A stretch of DNA of 64,000 nucleotides from Bradyrhizobium sp. JYMT SZCCT0428 (GTDB taxonomy: Bacteria; Pseudomonadota; Alphaproteobacteria; Rhizobiales; Xanthobacteraceae), in the NCBI RefSeq assembly GCF_018131075.1, contig NZ_JAFCLS010000031.1, positions 39,514 through 103,513 on the forward strand, written 5' to 3'. Positions 8,602 to 17,314 of this stretch are shown in pieces. The notes beneath the pieces were generated by a model. That model did no database searches, was not told the DNA's origin, and saw nothing but the letters and a program-made list of their open reading frames with translations. The position numbers were made by a program, and so were the translations under genes. Numbering within the stretch: the stretch's first letter is position 1; the number at the start of each line of letters is the position of its first letter.

Positions 8602-9204
8602 TCAAGACACAGCTTCTTCCGGGAGATCGGAAGGAAACTCGCCGAATGCCGCGATCATCTTTTCGGCATGCGGCGCACCTGCCACGGCTTCGACCAGTTC
8701 GAAGAACAGCGTCTTGTAGGACAGGAAGATCACTCCCTCGGACCTAAGCCTCACCAACGCAGCATCGACATTGCGCGCCGACGAAAACAGCAGCTCCTCG
8801 ACCGCGAAAACCTCAAAACCCATTTCGAGAAGGCCGAGGCAGGATTGCAGGACGCACACATCGGTCTCGCAACCCGCAACGACGATTTGCGTCTTCTTCA
8901 GCCGTTTCAGATGGGCCCGGATCGGCTTCTCCTTGGTGAGGTCGAAGAAATCCTTCTCGAAGACCTTTGCGGCGCTGCCGACCGGCGCCTTGATATCCTG
9001 CGGCACCGCGCCTTTTCGGTGGACTGGCCGCTCGAGTGTGACAACCGTTGGGATACGCATGTACGCCAGAAGGCGCGCGAAGTTGCGCATGTTTTTGCGC
9101 AAGCGGGAGCGGTTGCGCGGCTCGAGCTGCGCCAAAAAGAAATCCTGATAGTCGATGATCGCGCCGCAACACCTATCGGCGTCGACGCGTTTTGGGGCTG
9201 ACAT
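8602..9204 (-). CDS. Isochorismatase-family cysteine hydrolase
   Basis: A 200-residue cytoplasmic enzyme. The catalytic Asp is in IIDYQDFF (residue 18), a Lys lies in the FEKDFFDL segment near residue 85, and the nucleophile Cys is in AGCETDVCVLQS near 119, giving the D-K-C triad of the family. Members cleave isochorismate, nicotinamide, ureido or other amide substrates, and nothing in the motifs or neighbours picks one. It stands alone between patatin (same strand) and a divergent hydrolase. Confidence 0.82.
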   Translation of the reverse strand: MSAPKRVDADRCCGAIIDYQDFFLAQLEPRNRSRLRKNMRNFARLLAYMRIPTVVTLERPVHRKGAVPQDIKAPVGSAAKVFEKDFFDLTKEKPIRAHLKRLKKTQIVVAGCETDVCVLQSCLGLLEMGFEVFAVEELLFSSARNVDAALVRLRSEGVIFLSYKTLFFELVEAVAGAPHAEKMIAAFGEFPSDLPEEAVS

Positions 9205-9444
9205 GCCGCGACGATAGTTGGTCCGCCGCCGTTTGGCCAGAGACGGGGCTGCGTGAATGCCGCAATCGGGCGCTCGCGCATAACGCGCCCATCCGCAGAC
9301 AAGCTCCCTGCCGGCTAGGTGAGAAAGATCACGGTTCTATGTGGCATGAGTGAGGTTGATCATTCGACGACACGATCGGCACGGGCCGAATGTGCTACTG
9401 CATTTTCAGGTCACACGGCACAGTGTGCCTGCGGAGGATCGGCG

Positions 9445-10611
9445 ATGAAGTTCATTTCAACGATCGCGGCGGCGATGGCGCTGATCACGACCATGGCGGC
9501 TTCTACGCCCGGCCTGACGCAAGCCGGCCCTGCCGCGCCACCGGACCACCCGGCCCTGCTCGAAGAAATCACCTTCCTCGATATTCGCGCGCCGGGCGGA
9601 AACTACCGGCTGGAAGCCTTGATCGTACGGCTGGCTGCCGCAAAGGGACGGCTGCCGGTCGCTTTGCTCACGCATGGCAAGCCTCGGCTGCCGTCCGAAC
9701 TCGTGAACCTGCGTGCCCCGTTGATGGCGCCGCAGGCCCGCGACCTTGCCTATCGCGGCTATCTCGCTGTCGCCGTGGTGCGGCGAGGGTACGGGGTGTC
9801 GGGCGGGACGACGGGCCAGCCCACCAATGCGGCCTATGCCAGATGCAATGATGCCGACCTGCGTCGCTACTTCTCGGTGGAAGCCGATGATCTCGAGCGC
9901 GCGTTGCGCGTCGTGGCCGGACGCGGCGATGCCGATGCCACGCAGGTGATCGCGATCGGCGGCTCGGTGGGAGGCGGCGCCGCGCTCGCGCTTGCGGCGC
10001 GCAATACTCCGGGGCTGAAAGCGGTCGTGAATCTCGCCGGCGCCATGCGGATCACCGACGCCCAGGGGCAGCTCGCCTGTCCGCAGGATATGCCGATCGC
10101 GGCGCTGGCGTCTTTCGGCAGCCAGACAAGGACGCCGACGCTGTGGGTCTATTCGGAGAACGACGGCAATTTCGGGCCCGATGCGGCACGCAAGGTGCAT
10201 GCGGCCTATGTCGCACAAGGCGGCGTCGCCACCTTGAAGATTGCTCCGTCGCTGCAACCGGCCGACGGTCACAACATCTTCGAACTTCCGGCAGGGCGGC
10301 AGCATTGGCTGGCGGCGCTCGATCCCTTCCTGCGCGCGCAGAACCTGCCGACCTGGAGCGCGCAACAGCTCGATGCCTTGATGCAGAAATACAATATGCC
10401 GGCGACCCGCCGGCCGTGGCTCGAGGGATATTTCTCGCTCTACACCCCAAAAGTCCTGGTCCGCGCGCCGAACGGCGTCCCGAGCTATTCCGCGAGCACC
10501 GGCGGGCTTGAACCCGCGCAGCGATCCGCTCTGGAAAGCTGCGAGAAGGCGGCCAAGATGGCCTGCAATCCGGCGATGAAGAATTTCGATATCGTGGCGA
10601 CGCCTAACTGA
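9445..10611 (+). CDS. Secreted alpha/beta hydrolase (dienelactone-hydrolase-like)
   Basis: A 388-residue protein starting MKFISTIAAAMALITT, a good Sec signal peptide with probable cleavage near residue 25. GGAGG at about 9435 fixes this start, although the frame is open from 9319. The fold is shown by GGSVGGG (nucleophile Ser), a YSEND segment (acid) and DGHNIF (His). It should act on an ester in the periplasm. Four Cys in the second half could form disulfides. Monocistronic; a long-loop inverted repeat lies after the stop. Confidence 0.78.
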   Translation: MKFISTIAAAMALITTMAASTPGLTQAGPAAPPDHPALLEEITFLDIRAPGGNYRLEALIVRLAAAKGRLPVALLTHGKPRLPSELVNLRAPLMAPQARDLAYRGYLAVAVVRRGYGVSGGTTGQPTNAAYARCNDADLRRYFSVEADDLERALRVVAGRGDADATQVIAIGGSVGGGAALALAARNTPGLKAVVNLAGAMRITDAQGQLACPQDMPIAALASFGSQTRTPTLWVYSENDGNFGPDAARKVHAAYVAQGGVATLKIAPSLQPADGHNIFELPAGRQHWLAALDPFLRAQNLPTWSAQQLDALMQKYNMPATRRPWLEGYFSLYTPKVLVRAPNGVPSYSASTGGLEPAQRSALESCEKAAKMACNPAMKNFDIVATPN

Positions 10612-10652
10612 GGGGCGTCGCCGTCGCGGCATCAACACCGTCGCAGGAGTTT

Positions 10653-10707
10653 GCGGCGCGCGCTGTGCATTTGACGTCACGCGACGATCAAATCTTCCGC
10701 GCGCCGC
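10653..10707. terminator. Long-loop G+C-rich inverted repeat between convergent genes
   Basis: GCGGCGCGCG (10653-10662) and its exact complement (10698-10707) are separated by 35 bases, between the stop of the secreted hydrolase and the stop of the cupin gene. No U-tract follows. It may slow transcription from both sides. Confidence 0.35.
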
Positions 10708-10722
10708 TGCAATCAGCCGCGA

Positions 10723-11172
10723 TCAGAGATCGGTTCGTTCCTCGGAGATATCGCGGCGTTTTTCCATGTTGAAGCGGCCGGCATAGATCGGCCTGCCGCC
10801 GGTGGTTGGTCCCGGATATTGCACGATCAGGATATCGCCGCCGGTCGCCGTCTCGAACTTGCCTTCGAAATGCGGATCGGGATGAAAGATCATCGTCCCA
10901 GCCGTGTAGATGACGTCGTCGATCTTGAACTCGCCTGACAGGATGTACCAGACCTGCGCGAAATCGTGATTGTGAATCGGATGATGGGCGCCAGGCTCCA
11001 ACCGCAAAATTCCGGCGTTTGGTTCGGTCGGCCGTTCCGGCCGCGGGTGAAACAGCATCTTGCCGGTTTCGCCCGGCCAACGAATGGTCTCCCACTCGAA
11101 ATCGTTGATGTGCTTGGCTTCGTACGGCAAATGCTTGCCGCCGGCTGAACTGGCCGCTGGTTGCATCGTCAT
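10723..11172 (-). CDS. Small cupin-domain protein, translationally coupled to the XRE-cupin regulator
   Basis: A 149-residue single cupin. Motif 1 is HHPIHNHDFAQVWYILSGEF (His ligands H-x-x-x-H-x-H, Glu replaced by Gln), motif 2 is FHPDPHFEG. The start MTMQPAASS is chosen because its ATG overlaps the TGA of the upstream gene as ATGA, with AGGGAG ahead. The frame is open further upstream. The coupling suggests that the regulator and this cupin respond to or process the same small molecule. The altered metal ligand set leaves it open whether it is an enzyme or a binding protein. Confidence 0.78.
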   Translation of the reverse strand: MTMQPAASSAGGKHLPYEAKHINDFEWETIRWPGETGKMLFHPRPERPTEPNAGILRLEPGAHHPIHNHDFAQVWYILSGEFKIDDVIYTAGTMIFHPDPHFEGKFETATGGDILIVQYPGPTTGGRPIYAGRFNMEKRRDISEERTDL

Positions 11173-11852
11173 TCTCCCTGGCTGGTTTTGGTTTTGGTCG
11201 TTTTTTGCGTGCTGGATGATGTCGGGGCCGCGGCACCGGCCACGCGCCACCAATCGAAATGTTCGGAAGATTTGCCGTGCGAGGATTTGGCGACCACCAT
11301 CAATATCCGCGCTTCGTCGTCACCGATATTGTCGGCACGGTGCGGCAGTTCGGAATTGAGGAAAATGCCTTCGCCCGCCGCCAACTCGAAGATTTCGGCG
11401 CCGACATGAAAGCGGATGCGGCCTGAGAGCACGTAGCAATATTCCTGCCCCGGATGCGACACCATCAGATCCATCCGGTTCTTGCGCGGGAATGCTAGAT
11501 GAAAGACCTCGAGGTCGTCGTTCGGCATGCCGCCGGCAAACAGCCGCCAGCGATAGCCGGTGCTCGGAATGCTCTGGTCTTCGCCGCCATCTCCGTGGCG
11601 ATGCACGGTGATATCGCTGCGAAGCCGGTCCGGCGGATCGGCGAACAGTTCACTGACGCCGATGTCGAGCGCCTGTGCAATCTGGATCAGGTTGGCGACG
11701 GAGCTTGAGACCTGCCCCCGTTCCAGGCGCGAGACGAACGCATCCGAGAGCCCGGTGACGTCGGCCAATTGCTTCAGCTTCATGCCGCGCCCCTCGCGCA
11801 ACGTGCGGATGCGACCACCCAGCCTCACCAAGGCTTCATCCTGGATTTTCAT
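11169..11852 (-). CDS. XRE-family transcriptional regulator with C-terminal cupin sensor domain
   Basis: 227 residues. A helix-turn-helix of the Cro/CI type spans residues 8-65 (LKQLADVTGLSDAFVSRLERG), and a cupin domain spans about 115-190 (HPGQEYCYVLSGRIRFHVG, then LNSELPHRADN). This architecture is typical of regulators of amino-acid, polyamine or aldehyde catabolism that sense a ligand in the cupin pocket. The C-terminus is a Ser/Thr/Lys-rich tail. It is the first gene of a two-gene unit with the downstream cupin. An AT-rich inverted repeat 37 bp upstream may be its own operator. Confidence 0.85.
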   Translation of the reverse strand: MKIQDEALVRLGGRIRTLREGRGMKLKQLADVTGLSDAFVSRLERGQVSSSVANLIQIAQALDIGVSELFADPPDRLRSDITVHRHGDGGEDQSIPSTGYRWRLFAGGMPNDDLEVFHLAFPRKNRMDLMVSHPGQEYCYVLSGRIRFHVGAEIFELAAGEGIFLNSELPHRADNIGDDEARILMVVAKSSHGKSSEHFDWWRVAGAAAPTSSSTQKTTKTKTSQGE

Positions 11853-11888
11853 GCATGGAGCATTTCCTTAATTTGTTCAGTCGTCAAC

Positions 11889-11913
11889 AAAAATTGCTTC
11901 ACAGGCAATTTTT
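11889..11913. promoter_or_regulatory. AT-rich 9-bp inverted repeat: operator of the XRE-cupin gene or terminator of the WYL gene
   Basis: AAAAATTGC-TTCACAG-GCAATTTTT is perfect. It lies 37 bp upstream of the XRE-cupin start and 45 bp after the stop of the WYL regulator, both on the minus strand. As RNA it would be a stem with flanking U, which is terminator-like but AU-rich. As DNA it is a good symmetric operator. Both uses are possible. Confidence 0.5.
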
Positions 11914-11957
11914 TCTGCAGGCGGTGCTCATCTCAGGCCCGGCACGAAGTACGGCCT

Positions 11958-12962
11958 TCAGCGCCGCTTGCGCGGTCGCCGGCGCGCCGTCGGCGGCATT
12001 GGCGCGTAGAGGCGGACGAGCTCCTGCACCATTGCGACCAGCCGCTCACGCAGTTCCGGGGGTTCGATGACCTCGATGTCGGCGCCGAGCGCGATCAGGC
12101 TGGTCGCGGCCCGCTCAACCGATTCGATCGGGATCGTGACGCTAACCCAACCGTCGGCATCAACAGGCGTTGCCGTCTCGGCGGCCGCCTGAGCAACGCG
12201 TGAGCCGAGCACGTCGAGCCTGGCGAGGCCGCGCGCCGTTACGCGCAGCGTGGCGTTGGAATGGTAGACGCTGGTTTCGAACGCGCGTGACGAGGTGACC
12301 CAGAAGCGCGTCAGGTCGAAATCCTTCCGCCGTTCGAACGACTCCTCGGTCACGGCAAGATCGATGAAGTTGGAGACGCGATAGGTGCGCGGCTGATCGC
12401 CGACCTGCGCCACGAGATACCAGATCCCCGCCTTGAGCACGAGACCGAGCGGCTGCAGCCGGCGCTCGACCGCGCCCTCGGCGCGCCGATAGTGCACGTC
12501 GAGGCACTTCTCGTTCCACACCGCGTTGGCGATGGCCGGCAGCAGCCTAGCGTCATCGGCATTGCGGAACCAGCCGACGGGATCAAGGTGGAATCGTGCG
12601 GCGACGCGGCCTGCATTCGCGCGCGACCGTTCGGGCAATGCCGCGCTCAATTTCAGTTGAGCCGCCGTGAGCACGTCGGCAAGCCCGAGTTGCGCCGCAG
12701 GTCCCGGCAGGCCGGCGAGCGACAATGTCTCGGCCTCGGCGGGCGAAAGGCCCGTGAGCTTGGTGCGGTAGCCGTCGAGCAACTGAAATCCGCCGCTCGG
12801 GCCGCGATCCGCATAGATCGGCACGTCCGCGGCGCTGAGCTGATCGACGTCGCGATAGATGGTGCGAACCGAAACCTCGAACTCGCTCGCCAGCTCTTCG
12901 GCCGTCATCCGGCCGCGGGCTTGCAGAAGCAACAGGATCGACAACAGCCGGCTCGCGCGCAT
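11958..12962 (-). CDS. YafY-type HTH-WYL transcriptional regulator
   Basis: 334 residues. An N-terminal DeoR-like winged helix (residues 1-60, ELASEFEVSVRTIYRDVDQL) is followed by GPSGGFQLLDGYRTKLTGL, which is characteristic of the YafY group, and a WYL domain around 145-215 (LDVHYRR, LQPLGLVLKAGIWYLVAQ). It ends in a WCX-like region and an Arg-rich tail. WYL domains sense nucleotides or nucleic acid. A perfect 10-bp palindrome starts 19 bp upstream of the ATG, so it likely represses its own gene. Confidence 0.88.
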   Translation of the reverse strand: MRASRLLSILLLLQARGRMTAEELASEFEVSVRTIYRDVDQLSAADVPIYADRGPSGGFQLLDGYRTKLTGLSPAEAETLSLAGLPGPAAQLGLADVLTAAQLKLSAALPERSRANAGRVAARFHLDPVGWFRNADDARLLPAIANAVWNEKCLDVHYRRAEGAVERRLQPLGLVLKAGIWYLVAQVGDQPRTYRVSNFIDLAVTEESFERRKDFDLTRFWVTSSRAFETSVYHSNATLRVTARGLARLDVLGSRVAQAAAETATPVDADGWVSVTIPIESVERAATSLIALGADIEVIEPPELRERLVAMVQELVRLYAPMPPTARRRPRKRR

Positions 12963-12980
12963 TTTCGCAGCCTAGCAGAA

Positions 12981-13005
12981 ATACCTGACACACCCTGTCA
13001 GGTAT
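12981..13005. promoter_or_regulatory. Perfect 10-bp inverted repeat, probable WYL-regulator operator
   Basis: ATACCTGACA-CACCC-TGTCAGGTAT lies immediately upstream of the WYL regulator start and about 117 bp upstream of the divergent DUF1127 gene. The symmetry, 15-bp centre-to-centre spacing and position over the promoter fit autoregulation, possibly with control of the divergent gene. Confidence 0.7.
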
Positions 13006-13121
13006 GGCGGCGCACAATCAAAACAGCAATCGCCGACACCGTCTCGGGTCTGCGAAACACGAAATAAGACACTGAAATTACGACGATATTTCTTTCGAGA
13101 GCCGCAACACAGGAGACGATC

Positions 13122-13457
13122 ATGTCGACATTGGTGTCAGAACGCCGTCAGCCGATCATCGCACCCAAACTTCTGGACCGGGTCCCGGCGCAACGCTCGA
13201 CCCCGCGGACACCGGCCACGCACGAGCCAGCAGCCGCTGTCCCCGCTCACGCGGTGGTGACGCCGCGCCCCAGCTGGAGCCTGATCCTGGAACTGATCGT
13301 CGCGACGCTGCACCTGTGGCATTGCCGCCGCGTGGCGCGCCGCGAACTCGCCAGCCTCGACGAGCGGATGCTCCGCGACATCGGCCTCGATCCCGGCACT
13401 GTCTACTACGAGGCAAGCCAGTCGTTCTGGCGGACCCCTCGCGATTGGCGAAATTGA
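13122..13457 (+). CDS. DUF1127 domain protein
   Basis: 111 residues, very basic. The C-terminal 45 residues carry the DUF1127/YjiS pattern (RRVARRELASLDERMLRDIGLD). The N-terminal half is Pro/Ala-rich, with a hydrophobic stretch before the domain. AGGAGA precedes the ATG. Short DUF1127 proteins in alphaproteobacteria bind RNA and affect phosphate and carbon metabolism. This longer version may add a membrane or partner contact. Its role here is unknown. Confidence 0.8.
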   Translation: MSTLVSERRQPIIAPKLLDRVPAQRSTPRTPATHEPAAAVPAHAVVTPRPSWSLILELIVATLHLWHCRRVARRELASLDERMLRDIGLDPGTVYYEASQSFWRTPRDWRN

Positions 13458-13639
13458 TAAGCGTAACCTTTGCTCATCCGTGATGGTTGGCTTCATCGGC
13501 AAGCTGACACGATCCATTTCTCTTGCGATGTCTCTCTTGCGATGTCGCCGATACCGGTTGTTTGAGGTCGGGAAACGGGTGGCTGCGCCGTGTACCGAAC
13601 TGTTAGAGCGCGCTGACACAACCTTCTGGAGCGCTCGTT

Positions 13640-14398
13640 ATGGAACTGAAAAACAAGTCGATCATCGTGACTGGCGCAAGCAGTGGGATAGGCGCAGCGG
13701 CGGCTTTGCTGTTCGCAGCCGAGGGCGCCCATGTGGTCCTTGGCGCGCGCCGATCGGCGGAGATGGAAACGCTTGCCGGGCAAATCAATCAAGGCAATGG
13801 CAGGGCTGTGTTCCTTTCCGGCGATGTAAGGGATGAAAACTACGCCAATGCTCTCGTTGATCTCGCCATGAGGGAGTTCGGTGGGCTCGATGGCGCATTC
13901 AATAACGCCGGCATCGTGGGAGAGATGGGGCCGGTCGCCGATATGGGAATCGCCAATTGGAACGATGTCATGTTGGTCAATCTGACAAGCGCGTTCCTGG
14001 CCGCGAAGGCGCAGATACCGGTCATGAAGAAGCGAGGGCAAGGTTCGATTGTCTTCACGTCTTCCTTTGTCGGCTTCAGCAACGGGGGAATGCCGGGAAT
14101 GGGGGCCTATGCGGCGTCCAAAGCCGGGTTGATCGGCCTGGTGCAATCGCTGGCATCCGACCACGCCGCAGATGGCGTCCGGGTCAATTCACTGTTGCCG
14201 GGCGGCACGATCACGCCAAGCGGCGGAGAGGGAAATCCCGCCGCTTTGGATTTCATCGCAAATCTGCATCCAATGAAACGAATGGCGAATGCAAAGGAGG
14301 TGGCGCAGGCGGCTCTTTTCCTGCTTTCCGATCGCTCGACCTTCATGACGGGAAGCCCGATGATCGTGGATGGCGGCATCTCCGTTCGGCTGACATAG
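13640..14398 (+). CDS. Short-chain dehydrogenase/reductase
   Basis: 252 residues, classical SDR. TGASSGIG at 11-18 binds the dinucleotide, NNAG near 89, catalytic Ser in FTSSFVG, YAASK near 154-158 with Tyr and Lys, and MIVDGG near the end. R38 in GARRSAE after strand 2 suggests NADP(H). The substrate is unknown. It stands alone and is followed by a stable hairpin. Confidence 0.88.
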   Translation: MELKNKSIIVTGASSGIGAAAALLFAAEGAHVVLGARRSAEMETLAGQINQGNGRAVFLSGDVRDENYANALVDLAMREFGGLDGAFNNAGIVGEMGPVADMGIANWNDVMLVNLTSAFLAAKAQIPVMKKRGQGSIVFTSSFVGFSNGGMPGMGAYAASKAGLIGLVQSLASDHAADGVRVNSLLPGGTITPSGGEGNPAALDFIANLHPMKRMANAKEVAQAALFLLSDRSTFMTGSPMIVDGGISVRLT

Positions 14399-14418
14399 GC
14401 CACACGTCGTCCGAATGG

Positions 14419-14451
14419 CTAGGACGGCCGAGACGCATTCGGCCGCCCTAG
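14419..14451. terminator. 13-bp stem hairpin between convergent SDR and DUF2200 genes
   Basis: CTAGGACGGCCGA pairs with TCGGCCGCCCTAG around a 7-nt loop, with one mismatch. It lacks a clear U-tract in either direction, but its place between two convergent stops fits a bidirectional terminator. Confidence 0.5.
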
Positions 14452-14504
14452 GACAACGAATCGCTACCGTCATCGTCTGAAGTGGCGCTCGCGAGCACAG
14501 TCGA

Positions 14505-14858
14505 TTACGGCTTCCGCAGAATCTTCTCCATCGCTTTCCCCTTTGCAAGTTCATCGATGAGTTTGTCCAGGTAGCGGATTTCACGCATCGTCGGTTCGGC
14601 AATTTCCTCGACGCGGACGCCGCAGACCGTGCCTGTGATCAGGGTTCGCGAAGGGTTCAGCCGAGGGGCCTTTGCAAAGAAGGTTTCGAAGTCCGTTTTC
14701 TTTTCCAGTTGCGCCTTCAGCTTTTCACCACGATACCCCGTCAACCAAGCGATGATCTGATCGATTTCCGCTTTTGTACGTCCTTTTTTCTCTGCTTTGG
14801 CAATGTACAGCGGATAGACGCTTGCAAAGCTCGTTGTATAGATCCGGTGTTTCGCCAT
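14505..14858 (-). CDS. DUF2200 family protein
   Basis: 117 residues starting MAKHRIYTTSFASVYPLYI, the conserved opening of this family. The segment KAEKKGRTKAEIDQIIAWLTGY follows and matches the family's helical core. The protein is small, basic and cytoplasmic. The frame is open further upstream, but family length and the MAKHRI opening set this start. Function unknown. Confidence 0.82.
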   Translation of the reverse strand: MAKHRIYTTSFASVYPLYIAKAEKKGRTKAEIDQIIAWLTGYRGEKLKAQLEKKTDFETFFAKAPRLNPSRTLITGTVCGVRVEEIAEPTMREIRYLDKLIDELAKGKAMEKILRKP

Positions 14859-15092
14859 GTTGCCGTTTCCGCCTGCCGAGTCGACGCGCGCTTCTCTGAG
14901 ATTAGGTGCACTGTCACCATAATCCCATCGCCAATTCCTCCAGCGATTCGAAATTCCCGCGTGGTACGGGGAAGATTCCACTTGGTTGAGCGCGGGCGCG
15001 CCAATATTCTGGGGACAAGGTTCCGAACCACATGGCGGGGGCGGCACGTCCGCCTGGCGAGTTCCTGATCTCAACTACCTCAGCGCGGTAAC

Positions 15093-15480
15093 ATGAGCCT
15101 TTCAGCCGACGCTCTGTACAAAATGTCCGACGTGGAATTACTGACCGCCTATGCCGAAGGCCGGCGACAATTCGTCGAAAAGAATTCACGCGCGATACAC
15201 ACCGGGCGCGGCTGGAGTGGATGAGGCCGAAATGTTCACCGGCAGCACCGGCGGGGTCACCGAGCGCAACATGGCTATCGACGTCTCGGAGGAGATTGCC
15301 CGCAAGGGTCAGGAATTGCGCGAGATGACGCGCGACCTCGACCTGCTCAAGGTCGAGGTCGACATCATCGCGATCGTCATTCGATCCCGGAGCGCATCGG
15401 CGCCGACGGGCGTGCAAGGCGAAGATCTGGGTGGGGGCGATCATCCCGAGCGCGAAGGTCGTTCGGGCTCGTCCGACTGA
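15093..15480 (+). pseudogene. Possible decayed small gene (two overlapping frames)
   Basis: An ATG at 15093 opens a 43-codon frame (MSLSADALYKMSDVELL...) that ends at a TGA near 15222. An overlapping frame then carries a protein-like stretch with heptad character (EEIARKGQELREMTRDLDLL) up to 15480. The two could be one gene joined by a frameshift. I recognise no family. It may equally be non-coding spacer before the tRNA gene. Confidence 0.25.
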
Positions 15481-15526
15481 CGGCGAGCACCCGACTGCAA
15501 CTTGCAGTTGGAGCCACTTCGTCGGG

Positions 15527-15551
15527 AAAAATAAGCCGTCACTGAAACGGC
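15527..15551 (-). terminator. Intrinsic terminator of the tRNA-Arg gene
   Basis: Read on the minus strand: GCCGT-TTCAGTG-ACGGC followed by TTATTTTT, only three bases after the encoded CCA. A textbook Rho-independent terminator. Confidence 0.8.
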
Positions 15552-15554
15552 AAA

Positions 15555-15631
15555 TGGCGCGCCCGAAGAGATTCGAACTCCTGACCCCCAGATTCGTAGT
15601 CTGGTGCTCTATCCAGCTGAGCTACGGGCGC
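15555..15631 (-). tRNA. tRNA-Arg (anticodon ACG)
   Basis: A 77-nt cloverleaf with encoded CCA. Acceptor arm GCGCCCG pairs with CGGGCGC, the D-arm is GCTC-AGCTGGATA-GAGC, and the anticodon stem CCAGA/TCTGG carries loop CTACGAA (anticodon ACG, A34 normally edited to inosine by TadA). The T-arm has TTCGAAT. It reads CGU, CGC and CGA codons. No integrase or duplicated 3' end is seen nearby. Confidence 0.95.
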
Positions 15632-15835
15632 GTTTTTCGCCAAGACCCTTTTTAGCAAAGGCCATCGTGGGCTGGTCGCCCCGATGCATCCGAATGGTGT
15701 CGGAAACGTCGCGAAAGAGCGCTTTAGCTACCCGCTCCGCGTCCGATTGGCAAGCTCCGGAACGCGGGTTTTGGCAAACGATTTGGCCGGGGCAAACCGG
15801 CCAGATCGGTCACAAAATGCAGCAAATAGCGTGAT

Positions 15836-17314
15836 TTACGCCCGTGCCCGCTCGTTGCGAACGCTTTGCAGTTCCACCGGGCGGTCGGGAATCGAGATCC
15901 GGAAGGTGGCGCCGATGGTGCCTTCGACCAGATGGATATCGCCGCCATGGGCGCGAACCAGTTCGGCGGCGATGGCGAGGCCCAGCCCGCTGCCGCCGGG
16001 CCGGCCGGAGGTCTGGAATGCCTCGAACAAATGCTCGCGCGCCCGCGCCGGCACGCCGGGGCCGGTATCGGAAACCTCGATGATCGCGACCGCGCCTTCG
16101 CGGCGGCCGGTGATGCGAATCTGCAGCGCCGCCGCATCGCCCTTCGGGCGGCTTTCGAGCGCCTGCGCGGCGTTGCGCACCAAATTGAGCAGCACGCGAA
16201 ACATCTGATCGGGATCGGCGTCCACCGTGAGCCCGCGTTCGATCGCGCTGACCCAGGCGATCGAGGCGTCGGCGGCAATGCCTGCGGATTCGCGCACTTC
16301 GGCCACCACAGGCTCGACCAGCATCATGCGACGGTCGGGGGCGGCTTCCTGCACGCGGCCGTAAGAGAGGGTCGACTGGCAGAAATCGATGGCGCGCTCC
16401 AGCGAGCGCATCAGCTTTGGCGCAAAACGCTGCACCCGCGGATCGGGCACGCTGGCGAGCTGGTCCGACAATAATTGCGACGACGCCAGAAGATTGCGCA
16501 GATCATGGTTGATCTTGGAGACCGCAAGGCCGAGTGCGGCGAGCCGGCTCTTTTGATGCAACATCGACACCAGATCGCGCTGCATGTCGGACAATTCGCG
16601 CTCCGCGACGCCGATCTCGTCGCCGCGCTGGCTCGGCACGATGATTCGCGCCGAACTTTCCGGGTTTTCGTGGAAGCCGACCAGGTTCGCGGTCAGCCGT
16701 CGCATCGGCCGCACGAACAGATGATGCATGGCGAAATAGACCAGCGCCGCCGTCAGCATCGCGATGGCCAACGAGACCAGGAGCGTGTTGCGCGAGAAGC
16801 GGTACATCGCCTGCCGCAGGGGCGCCTCGTCGACGACGACCTCGATGAATTGCCCGCCGCCGGGCGCAGGTCCCACCACGCGGATCACATGGTTGTCCGT
16901 CTCCAGCATGGTTTCGATGGAATCGACGATGGCGGACCATACCGTGATGGTCCGCATGTCGATGTCGTGGTCGATCGCCGTCGGCAAATCGGCGCTGGCG
17001 AGCAGACGGCGCTGCTGCCCCATCTTGATGGCGACCGCGCGCGCGCCGACGCTCTTCAAAATCTGCCGCGCCAGCGATTCCGGGACCATGCCCGAGGGTG
17101 CGGCGTCCAGCACCAGCGCCGCGGTGCTCGCCGCGGCAATGCGGTCGTTCAGGCGGTTGATGCGGAAATTCGCGATCGCGGGCACATAGATCATCAGGCC
17201 GGCGATCATGACGAGGGGAATGGTGAGCAGCAGCAGCTTGCCGGACAGGCCGAGCCGGCGCGGCGGCGTTGGCCGCGGCGCTTCAATGGTCGGCTGGTCG
17301 TCGGTCGCTGACAC
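15836..17314 (-). CDS. Membrane sensor histidine kinase (orphan)
   Basis: 492 residues. TM1 is about 27-47, followed by a 125-residue periplasmic domain, TM2 about 177-200 and a HAMP region about 200-250 (VRPMRRLTANL). The H-box is KINHDLRN with H270. The ATPase domain has NLVRNAAQAL (N-box), DTGPGVP (G1) and GGSGLGLAIA (G2). No response regulator gene is adjacent, so the partner is elsewhere. The stimulus is unknown. The N-box Glu next to Asn, usual in many kinases, is replaced here (LVRNA). Confidence 0.88.
   Translation of the reverse strand: MSATDDQPTIEAPRPTPPRRLGLSGKLLLLTIPLVMIAGLMIYVPAIANFRINRLNDRIAAASTAALVLDAAPSGMVPESLARQILKSVGARAVAIKMGQQRRLLASADLPTAIDHDIDMRTITVWSAIVDSIETMLETDNHVIRVVGPAPGGGQFIEVVVDEAPLRQAMYRFSRNTLLVSLAIAMLTAALVYFAMHHLFVRPMRRLTANLVGFHENPESSARIIVPSQRGDEIGVAERELSDMQRDLVSMLHQKSRLAALGLAVSKINHDLRNLLASSQLLSDQLASVPDPRVQRFAPKLMRSLERAIDFCQSTLSYGRVQEAAPDRRMMLVEPVVAEVRESAGIAADASIAWVSAIERGLTVDADPDQMFRVLLNLVRNAAQALESRPKGDAAALQIRITGRREGAVAIIEVSDTGPGVPARAREHLFEAFQTSGRPGGSGLGLAIAAELVRAHGGDIHLVEGTIGATFRISIPDRPVELQSVRNERARA

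Noticed and set aside
9358..9374. FNR/FixK-like box near ttgatcattcga upstream of the secreted hydrolase
   Set aside because: Only one half-site fits TTGAT-N4-ATCAA; the second half does not match.
15555..15631. tRNA-Arg as a phage or island attachment site
   Set aside because: No integrase gene and no duplicate of the tRNA 3' end were seen in the flanking sequence.
15539..15655. Short peptide frame MARPKRFELL... over the tRNA gene
   Set aside because: It is the familiar antisense reading of a tRNA gene, not a protein.
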